64,000 nt of DNA from Acanthacorydalis orientalis (taxonomy: Eukaryota; Arthropoda; Insecta; Megaloptera; Corydalidae): assembly GCA_034766995.1 (NCBI GenBank), contig CM068313.1, forward strand, positions 35,899,496-35,963,495, read 5' to 3'. A program made the translations under genes and the position numbers. Below the pieces are notes generated by a model. The model did no database searches. It was not told the origin of the DNA and was given only the letters and a program-made list of their open reading frames with translations. This document shows positions 54,451 to 64,000 of the stretch, piece after piece (position 1 is the first letter of the stretch; every line of letters starts with the position of its first letter).

Positions 54451-55633
54451 CAAAAATTTCATACTGTTCGATGCGTATTCTCATGTTCTATATCATAAAA
54501 TAATAATAAATACCAAAAATAACTTAAAAACATCCCAAAATCGCATTTCTTTGGATTTTGCGGATATGCGGATATGGCGGATACGCAAAAATAAACGTTT
54601 TTCTTGCTTAAAATATCCAAAATGTAAAAAAAATGACAAAAATTTCATACTGTTCGATGCGTATTCTCATGTTCTATATCATAAGATAATAATAAATACC
54701 AAAAATAACTCAAAAACCCCCAAAAATCGCATTTTTTTGGATTTTGCGGATATGCGGATATGGCGGATACGCGGATATTGCGGATATGGCGGATACGGCG
54801 GATATCATATCCGCGGCGGATATCATATCCGCGGCGGATATCATATCCGCGGCGGATATCATATCCGCGGCGGATATCATATCCGCGGCGGATATCATAT
54901 CCGCCATATCCGCAATATCCGCATATCCGCAAAATCCAAAAAAATGCGATTTTTGGGGGTTTTTGTTATTTTTTGTTATTTATTATTATCTTATGATATA
55001 GAACATTAAAATACGCATCGAACAGTATGAAATTTTTGTAATTTTTTTTACATTTTGGATATTTTAAGCAAGAAAAACTTTTTTTTTTTGCGGATATTTT
55101 GCGGATATTTCGCGGTTTTTGTAACTTTTTCGGTATCCATTATGAACCGATGTTATTTTTGTCTCATTTATGATATAGAACATTAAAATAGGCATCGGAT
55201 AGTATGAAATAGTTGCCACTTTTTTAACATTTTGGATATTTTAGGCATGAAAAACCTTTAATTTCGAGAATTTTTCGCGGTTTTTGTGACTTTTTTGGTA
55301 TCTATTATGAACCGATGTTAATTTTGACTCATGTATGATATAGTATATTAAAATACGCATCGGATAGTATGAAATAGTTGCCATTTTTATAGCATTTTGG
55401 ATCTTTTAGCCATGAAAAACCTTTATTTTTGTTAATTTTTCGCGGTTTTTGTGACTTTTTCGGTATCTATTATAAACCGATGTCAATTTTGACTCAAGTA
55501 TGAAATAGAACATTAAATAACGCATAGAACAGTATGAAATAGTTGCTAGTTTTATAACATTTTGGGTATTTTATGAAGGAAAAACTGTAATTTTTGCTGA
55601 TTTTTTGCGGTTTTTATGATATTTCCGACATTT
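54451..55633 (+). repeat. Higher-order unit 26, partial (b=6)
   Basis: It begins inside a 186-bp copy (54451-54584), followed by one whole copy (54585-54770) and the core 54798-54905. Sub-family marks are an 11-T tract with AAAACTTT in place of AAAACGTTT, TTTCGAGAA for TTTCGCGAA, and CATTAAATAAC for CATTAAACAAC. Confidence 0.93.
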
Positions 55634-57688
55634 ATTACGGACAGATATTAATTTAGTCTAGAAATATACATAAAGCATTAAAAGACGAATCGACCAGTAT
55701 TAATTAGTTGCCAAATTATCCTACATATCCACAAAATGAGCAATATCCGTAATATCCACCATATACGAAATATCCGCATTATCCGCAATATCAAAAAAAT
55801 GTGATTTTTTGCAGTTTATTTGATATTTCCTACATATTTAATGGACTGACATTAATTTTAAATAAGATATGATATAGAACAATTATATACGCATCGACCG
55901 GTATGAAATAGTTGCCATTTTTAAAACAATTTGGATATTTTATATATTGCGGATATGGCGGATATTGAGGATATGGCGGATATGGTTTATTTTGTTGATA
56001 TGTAGGATATTTTGGTAACTAGTTAATACTGGTCGATTCGTCTTTTAATGCTTTATGTATATTTCTAGACAAAATTAACATCGGTCCATAATAAATGTCG
56101 GAAATATCAAAAAAACCGCAAAATATCTGCAAAAATTTCCGTTATTCCTTCATAAAATATGCAAAATGTTATAAAACTAGCAACTATTTCATACCGTTCG
56201 ATGCGTATTCTCATGTTCTATATCGTAAAAGAGACAAAATTAACATAGGTTCATAATTGATACCGAAAAAGTGACAAAAACCGCGAAATATCCGCAAAAA
56301 TAAACGTTTTTCTTGCTTAAAATATCCAAAATGTAAAAAAAATTACAAAAATTTCATACTGTTCGATGCGTATTCTCATGTTCTATATCATAAGATAATA
56401 ATAAATACCAAAAATAACTCAAAAACATCCCAAAATCGCATTTCTTTGGATTTTGCGGATATGCGGATATGGCGGATACGCAAAAATAAACGTTTTTCTT
56501 GCTTAAAATAGCCAAAATGTAAAAAAAATGACAAAAATTTCATACTGTTCGATGCGTATTCTCATGTTCTATATCATAAAATAATAATAAATACCAAAAA
56601 TAACTCAAAAACATCCCAAAATCGCATTTCTTTGGATTTTGCGGATATGCGGATATGGCGGATACGCAAAAATAAACGTTTTTCTTGCTTAAAATAGCCA
56701 AAATGTAAAAAAAATTACAAAAATTTCATACTGTTCGATGCGTATTCTCATGTTCTATATCATAAGATAATAATAAATACCAAAAATAACTCAAAAACCC
56801 CCAAAAATCGCATTTTTTTGGATTTTGCGGATATGCGGATATGGCGGATACGCGGATATTGCGGATATGGCGGATACGGCGGATATCATATCCGCGGCGG
56901 ATATCATATCCGCGGCGGATATCATATCCGCGGCGGATATCATATCCGCCATATCCGCAATATCCGCCATATCCGCATATCCGCAAAATCCAAAAAAATG
57001 CGATTTTTGGGGGTTTTTTGTTATTTTTTGTTATTTATTTTTATCTTATGATATAGAACATTAAAATACGCATCGAACAGTATGAAATTTTTGTAATTTT
57101 TTTTACATTTTGGATATTTTAAGCAAGAAAAACGTTTTTTTTTTGCGGATATTTTGCGGATATTTCGCGGTTTTTGTAACTTTTTCGGTATCCATTATGA
57201 ACCGATGTTATTTTTGTCTCATTTATGATATAGAACATTAAAATAGGCATCGGATAGTATGAAATAGTTGCCACTTTTTTAACATTTTGGATATTTTAGG
57301 CATGAAAAACCTTTAATTTCGCGAATTTTTCGCGGTTTTTGTGACTTTTTTGGTATCTATTATGAACCGATGTTAATTTTGACTCATGTATGATATAGTA
57401 TATTAAAATACGCATCGGATAGTATGAAATAGTTGCCATTTTTATAGCATTTTGGATCTTTTAGCCATGAAAAACCTTTATTTTTGTTAATTTTTCGCTG
57501 TTTTTGTGACTTTTTCGGTATCTATTATAAACCGATGTCAATTTTGACTCAAGTATGAAATAGAACATTAAACAACGCATAGAACAGTATGAAATAGTTG
57601 CTAGTTTTATAACATTTTGGGTATTTTATGAAGGAAAAACTGTAATTTTTGCTGATTTTTTGCGGTTTTTATGATATTTCCGACATTT
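55634..57688 (+). repeat. Higher-order unit 27 (a=3, b=4, 2055 bp)
   Basis: The 186-bp block is 56294-56851 and the core 56879-56950. The unit lacks the 11-bp CCGCAAAACAT module before the block, explaining its 2055 bp against 2066 in unit 22. It is the mirror partner of unit 24 and the direct partner of unit 30. Confidence 0.95.
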
Positions 57689-59957
57689 ATTACGGACAGA
57701 TATTAATTTAGTCTAGAAATATACATAAAGCATTAAAAGACGAATCGACCAGTATTAATTAGTTGCCAAATTATCCTACATATCCACAAAATGAGCAATA
57801 TCCGTAATATCCACCATATACGAAATATCCGCATTATCCGCAATATCAAAAAAATGTGATTTTTTGCAGTTTATTTGATATTTCCTACATATTTAATGGA
57901 CTGACATTAATTTTAAATAAGATATGATATAGAACAATTATATACGCATCGACCGGTATGAAATAGTTGCCATTTTTAAAACAATTTGGATATTTTATAT
58001 ATTGCGGATATGGCGGATATTGAGGATATGGCGGATATGGTTTATTTTGTTGATATGTAGGATATTTTGGTAACTAGTTAATACTGGTCGATTCGTCTTT
58101 TAATGCTTTATGTATATTTCTAGACAAAATTAACATCGGTCCATAATAAATGTCGGAAATATCAAAAAAACCGCAAAATATCTGCAAAAATTTCCGTTAT
58201 TCCTTCATAAAATATGCAAAATGTTATAAAACTAGCAACTATTTCATACCGTTCGATGCGTATTCTCATGTTCTATATCGGAAAAGAGACAAAATTAACA
58301 TAGGTTCATAATTGATACCGAAAAAGTGACAAAAACCGCGAAATATCCGCAAAACATCCGCAAAAATAAACGTTTTTCTTGCTTAAAATATCCAAAATGT
58401 AAAAAAAATGACAAAAATTTCATACTGTTCGATGCGTATTCTCATGTTCTATATCATAAGATAATAATAAATACCAAAAATAACTCAAAAACATCCCAAA
58501 ATCGCATTTCTTTGGATTTTGCGGATATGCGGATATGGCGGATACGCAAAAATAAACGTTTTTCTTGCTTAAAATAGCCAAAATGTAAAAAAAATGACAA
58601 AAATTTCATACTGTTCGATGCGTATTCTCATGTTCTATATCATAAGATAATAATAAATACCAAAAATAACTCAAAAACATCCCAAAATCGCATTTCTTTG
58701 GATTTTGCGGATATGCGGATATGGCGGATACGCAAAAATAAACGTTTTTCTTGCTTAAAATAGCCAAAATGTAAAAAAAATGACAAAAATTTCATACTGT
58801 TCGATGCGTATTCTCATGTTCTATATCATAAAATAATAATAAATACCAAAAATAACTTAAAAACATCCCAAAATCGCATTTCTTTGGATTTTGCGGATAT
58901 GCGGATATGGCGGATACGCAAAAATAAACGTTTTTCTTGCTTAAAATATCCAAAATGTAAAAAAAATGACAAAAATTTCATACTGTTCGATGCGTATTCT
59001 CATGTTCTATATCATAAGATAATAATAAATACCAAAAATAACTCAAAAACCCCCAAAAATCGCATTTTTTTGGATTTTGCGGATATGCGGATATGGCGGA
59101 TACGCGGATATGGCGGATACGGCGGATATCATATCCGCGGCGGATATCATATCCGCGGCGGATATCATATCCGCGGCGGATATCATATCCGCGGCGGATT
59201 TCATATCCGCGGCGGATATCATATCCGCCATATCCGCAATATCCGCATATCCGCAAAATCCAAAAAAATGCGATTTTTGGGGGTTTTTGTTATTTTTTGT
59301 TATTTATTATTATCTTATGATATAGAACATTAAAATACGCATCGAACAGTATGAAATTTTTGTAATTTTTTTTACATTTTGGATATTTTAAGCAAGAAAA
59401 ACTTTTTTTTTTTGCGGATATTTTGCGGATATTTCGCGGTTTTTGTAACTTTTTCGGTATCCATTATGAACCGATGTTATTTTTGTCTCATTTATGATAT
59501 AGAACATTAAAATAGGCATCGGATAGTATGAAATAGTTGCCACTTTTTTAACATTTTGGATATTTTAGGCATGAAAAACCTTTAATTTCGAGAATTTTTC
59601 GCGGTTTTTGTGACTTTTTTGGTATCTATTATGAACCGATGTTAATTTTGACTCATGTATGATATAGTATATTAAAATACGCATCGGATAGTATGAAATA
59701 GTTGCCATTTTTATAGCATTTTGGATCTTTTAGCCATGAAAAACCTTTATTTTTGTTAATTTTTCGCGGTTTTTGTGACTTTTTCGGTATCTATTATAAA
59801 CCGATGTCAATTTTGACTCAAGTATGAAATAGAACATTAAATAACGCATAGAACAGTATGAAATAGTTGCTAGTTTTATAACATTTTGGGTATTTTATGA
59901 AGGAAAAACTGTAATTTTTGCTGATTTTTTGCGGTTTTTATGATATTTCCGACATTT
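57689..59957 (+). repeat. Higher-order unit 28 (a=4, b=6, 2269 bp)
   Basis: The 186-bp block is 58360-59103 and the core 59122-59229, with an A to T at 59200 (GGATTTCAT). Two 9-bp words are missing, one on each side of the core, which accounts for the 18-bp deficit from the rule. ATCGGAAAAG near 58279, AAAACTTT and TTTCGAGAA place it with units 26 and 29. Confidence 0.95.
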
Positions 59958-62049
59958 ATTACGGACAGATATTAATTTAGTCTAGAAATATACATAAAGC
60001 ATTAAAAGACGAATCGACCAGTATTAATTAGTTGCCAAATTATCCTACATATCCACAAAATGAGCAATATCCGTAATATCCACCATATACGAAATATCCG
60101 CATTATCCGCAATATCAAAAAAATGTGATTTTTTGCAGTTTATTTGATATTTCCTACATATTTAATGGACTGACATTAATTTTAAATAAGATATGATATA
60201 GAACAATTATATACGCATCGACCGGTATGAAATAGTTGCCATTTTTAAAACAATTTGGATATTTTATATATTGCGGATATGGCGGATATTGAGGATATGG
60301 CGGATATGGTTTATTTTGTTGATATGTAGGATATTTTGGTAACTAGTTAATACTGGTCGATTCGTCTTTTAATGCTTTATGTATATTTCTAGACAAAATT
60401 AACATCGGTCCATAATAAATGTCGGAAATATCAAAAAAACCGCAAAATATCTGCAAAAATTTCCGTTATTCCTTCATAAAATATGCAAAATGTTATAAAA
60501 CTAGCAACTATTTCATACCGTTCGATGCGTATTCTCATGTTCTATATCGGAAAAGAGACAAAATTAACATAGGTTCATAATTGATACCGAAAAAGTGACA
60601 AAAACCGCGAAATATCCGCAAAACATCCGCAAAAATAAACGTTTTTCTTGCTTAAAATATCCAAAATGTAAAAAAAATGACAAAAATTTCATACTGTTCG
60701 ATGCGTATTCTCATGTTCTATATCATAAGATAATAATAAATACCAAAAATAACTCAAAAACATCCCAAAATCGCATTTCTTTGGATTTTGCGGATATGCG
60801 GATATGGCGGATACGCAAAAATAAACGTTTTTCTTGCTTAAAATAGCCAAAATGTAAAAAAAATGACAAAAATTTCATACTGTTCGATGCGTATTCTCAT
60901 GTTCTATATCATAAAATAATAATAAATACCAAAAATATTTTAAAAACATCCCAAAATCGCATTTCTTTGGATTTTGCGGATATGCGGATATGGCGGATAC
61001 GCAAAAATAAACGTTTTTCTTGCTTAAAATATCCAAAATGTAAAAAAAATGACAAAAATTTCATACTGTTCGATGCGTATTCTCATGTTCTATATCATAA
61101 GATAATAATAAATACCAAAAATAACTCAAAAACCCCCAAAAATCGCATTTTTTTGGATTTTGCGGATATGCGGATATGGCGGATACGCGGATATTGCGGA
61201 TATGGCGGATACGGCGGATATCATATCCGCGGCGGATATCATATCCGCGGCGGATATCATATCCGCGGCGGATATCATATCCGCGGCGGATATCATATCC
61301 GCGGCGGATATCATATCCGCCATATCCGCAATATCCGCATATCCGCAAAATCCAAAAAAATGCGATTTTTGGGGGTTTTTGTTATTTTTTGTTATTTATT
61401 ATTATCTTATGATATAGAACATTAAAATACGCATCGAACAGTATGAAATTTTTGTAATTTTTTTTACATTTTGGATATTTTAAGCAAGAAAAACTTTTTT
61501 TTTTTGCGGATATTTTGCGGATATTTCGCGGTTTTTGTAACTTTTTCGGTATCCATTATGAACCGATGTTATTTTTGTCTCATTTATGATATAGAACATT
61601 AAAATAGGCATCGGATAGTATGAAATAGTTGCCACTTTTTTAACATTTTGGATATTTTAGGCATGAAAAACCTTTAATTTCGAGAATTTTTCGCGGTTTT
61701 TGTGACTTTTTTGGTATCTATTATGAACCGATGTTAATTTTGACTCATGTATGATATAGTATATTAAAATACGCATCGGATAGTATGAAATAGTTGCCAT
61801 TTTTATAGCATTTTGGATCTTTTAGCCATGAAAAACCTTTATTTTTGTTAATTTTTCGCGGTTTTTGTGACTTTTTCGGTATCTATTATAAACCGATGTC
61901 AATTTTGACTCAAGTATGAAATAGAACATTAAATAACGCATAGAACAGTATGAAATAGTTGCTAGTTTTATAACATTTTGGGTATTTTATGAAGGAAAAA
62001 CTGTAATTTTTGCTGATTTTTTGCGGTTTTTATGATATTTCCGACATTT
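59958..62049 (+). repeat. Higher-order unit 29 (a=3, b=6, 2092 bp)
   Basis: The 186-bp block is 60629-61186 and the core 61214-61321. One CATATCCGC word is missing right of the core. It shares ATCGGAAAAG, AAAACTTT, TTTCGAGAA and CATTAAATAAC with units 25, 26 and 28. It has a private AAATATTTTAAAAAC near 60936. Confidence 0.95.
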
Positions 62050-64000
62050 ATTACGGACAGATATTAATTTAGTCTAGAAATATACATAAAGCATTAAAAG
62101 ACGAATCGACCAGTATTAATTAGTTGCCAAATTATCCTACATATCCACAAAATGAGCAATATCCGTAATATCCACCATATACGAAATATCCGCATTATCC
62201 GCAATATCAAAAAAATGTGATTTTTTGCAGTTTATTTGATATTTCCTACATATTTAATGGACTGACATTAATTTTAAATAAGATATGATATAGAACAATT
62301 ATATACGCATCGACCGGTATGAAATAGTTGCCATTTTTAAAACAATTTGGATATTTTATATATTGCGGATATGGCGGATATTGAGGATATGGCGGATATG
62401 GTTTATTTTGTTGATATGTAGGATATTTTGGTAACTAGTTAATACTGGTCGATTCGTCTTTTAATGCTTTATGTATATTTCTAGACAAAATTAACATCGG
62501 TCCATAATAAATGTCGGAAATATCAAAAAAACCGCAAAATATCTGCAAAAATTTCCGTTATTCCTTCATAAAATATGCAAAATGTTATAAAACTAGCAAC
62601 TATTTCATACCGTTCGATGCGTATTCTCATGTTCTATATCGTAAAAGAGACAAAATTAACATAGGTTCATAATTGATACCGAAAAAGTGACAAAAACCGC
62701 GAAATATCCGCAAAAATAAACGTTTTTCTTGCTTAAAATATCCAAAATGTAAAAAAAATTACAAAAATTTCATACTGTTCGATGCGTATTCTCATGTTCT
62801 ATATCATAAGATAATAATAAATACCAAAAATAACTCAAAAACATCCCAAAATCGCATTTCTTTGGATTTTGCGGATATGCGGATATGGCGGATACGCAAA
62901 AATAAACGTTTTTCTTGCTTAAAATAGCCAAAATGTAAAAAAAATGACAAAAATTTCATACTGTTCGATGCGTATTCTCATGTTCTATATCATAAAATAA
63001 TAATAAATACCAAAAATAACTCAAAAACATCCCAAAATCGCATTTCTTTGGATTTTGCGGATATGCGGATATGGCGGATACGCAAAAATAAACGTTTTTC
63101 TTGCTTAAAATAGCCAAAATGTAAAAAAAATTACAAAAATTTCATACTGTTCGATGCGTATTCTCATGTTCTATATCATAAGATAATAATAAATACCAAA
63201 AATAACTCAAAAACCCCCAAAAATCGCATTTTTTTGGATTTTGCGGATATGCGGATATGGCGGATACGCGGATATTGCGGATATGGCGGATACGGCGGAT
63301 ATCATATCCGCGGCGGATATCATATCCGCGGCGGATATCATATCCGCGGCGGATATCATATCCGCCATATCCGCAATATCCGCCATATCCGCATATCCGC
63401 AAAATCCAAAAAAATGCGATTTTTGGGGGTTTTTTGTTATTTTTTGTTATTTATTTTTATCTTATGATATAGAACATTAAAATACGCATCGAACAGTATG
63501 AAATTTTTGTAATTTTTTTTACATTTTGGATATTTTAAGCAAGAAAAACGTTTTTTTTTGCGGATATTTTGCGGATATTTCGCGGTTTTTGTAACTTTTT
63601 CGGTATCCATTATGAACCGATGTTATTTTTGTCTCATTTATGATATAGAACATTAAAATAGGCATCGGATAGTATGAAATAGTTGCCACTTTTTTAACAT
63701 TTTGGATATTTTAGGCATGAAAAACCTTTAATTTCGCGAATTTTTCGCGGTTTTTGTGACTTTTTTGGTATCTATTATGAACCGATGTTAATTTTGACTC
63801 ATGTATGATATAGTATATTAAAATACGCATCGGATAGTATGAAATAGTTGCCATTTTTATAGCATTTTGGATCTTTTAGCCATGAAAAACCTTTATTTTT
63901 GTTAATTTTTCGCTGTTTTTGTGACTTTTTCGGTATCTATTATAAACCGATGTCAATTTTGACTCAAGTATGAAATAGAACATTAAACAACGCATAGAAC
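62050..64000 (+). repeat. Higher-order unit 30, cut by window end (a=3, b=4)
   Basis: The 186-bp block is 62710-63267 and the core 63295-63366. It has the same 11-bp loss as units 24 and 27. The window ends in the last + monomer of this unit (CGCATAGAAC), about 105 bp short of the next unit boundary. Confidence 0.94.

Larger units (their letters stand above)
54451..58326. repeat. Right arm of the giant palindrome
   Basis: It contains unit 26 (partial), unit 27 and the first 638 bases of unit 28. Its outer limit is set by GTGAC at 58326-58330 facing GTAAC at 50496-50500, the first mismatch beyond which the left side belongs to unit 23. Confidence 0.92.
54451..60866 (+). repeat. One period of a 6416-bp super-repeat (units 26-28 and start of 29)
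   Basis: Position x matches x + 6416. The cores at 54798 and 61214 have six copies, those at 56879 and 63295 have four, and the 11-bp loss at 56294 recurs at 62710. The arm start CAAAAATTTC at 54451 recurs at 60867. Differences noted are AAATATTTTAAAAAC near 60936 for AAATAACTTAAAAAC, and 10 T against 9 T after dyad B of units 27 and 30. The second period runs to the window end. Confidence 0.85.
1..64000. repeat. Satellite array of alternating-orientation higher-order repeats
   Basis: The whole window is one tandem array with no visible single-copy sequence. The phrase ATTACGGACAGAT recurs at 1, 2252, 4707, 6977, 9246 and so on to 48544, on the opposite strand at 51137 and 53191, and again from 55634. 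Each unit contains 8 + a monomers of one family (165, 176 or 186 bp), about half on each strand, separated by two dyads. No telomere-type repeat, rDNA, tRNA or transposase-like frame interrupts it. What is seen is a satellite. That it is nuclear heterochromatin of a eukaryote is inferred from the length, homogeneity and monomer size. The array runs off both ends of the window. Confidence 0.96.

Noticed and set aside
1..64000. CENP-B box, telomere repeats, rDNA spacer, tRNA or snRNA genes
   Set aside because: I looked for the CENP-B box core (TTCG with CGGG downstream), TTAGGG-type runs, and tRNA A and B boxes. None was found in the constant part of the unit.

Overview
The window is one uninterrupted array of satellite DNA. 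I find no protein-coding gene, RNA gene or transposon that I can support. The sequence is AT-rich and punctuated by the 8-mer GCGGATAT and its complement ATATCCGC. A 64 kb array with a higher-order repeat unit of about 2.25 kb, built from monomers of about 165-186 bp, points to constitutive heterochromatin of a eukaryotic nuclear genome (centromeric, pericentromeric, subtelomeric, or on a sex or B chromosome). The lineage cannot be told from the sequence.

Layout of one unit, using the first (1-2251) as reference. Units are phased at the recurring start ATTACGGACAGAT. Offsets 1-490 hold a long imperfect inverted repeat centred near offset 230 (dyad A). From there to about offset 1470, related monomers run in one orientation. 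Their phase points are at 401, 566, 742, 928, 1114 and 1300, and the last four are near-identical 186-bp copies (672-1415). Centred at about 1470 is a second dyad (dyad B), whose core is a run of an 18-bp repeat that is itself palindromic (1443-1514). After dyad B the same monomer family runs in the opposite orientation (1634, 1810, 1975, 2140, then 2305 and 2509 in the next unit) until the next dyad A. The array is therefore a series of alternating convergent and divergent blocks of one monomer family.

Unit lengths run from 1747 to 2659 bp, and almost all fit L = 1435 + 186a + 18b. Here a (1-6) counts 186-bp copies before dyad B and b (2-7) counts 18-bp palindromes. The few deviations are single-base tract changes or small indels of 8, 9, 11 or 18 bp.

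Region by region: 1-50512 holds 23 units in + orientation (the last truncated). 50513-54450 is in inverted orientation (one partial unit, one whole, one partial). 54451-64000 returns to + orientation (one partial, three whole, one cut by the window end). The inverted part and what follows make a giant palindrome centred at 54412.5, with arms of about 3.88 kb and a 76-bp asymmetric spacer. From 54451 on, a 6416-bp super-period is also visible.

The many short open frames on both strands arise because 186 and 18 are both multiples of 3, so a stop-free frame stays open through every copy. I do not annotate them as genes. The marker comparisons were made by eye at diagnostic sites and not by full alignment.
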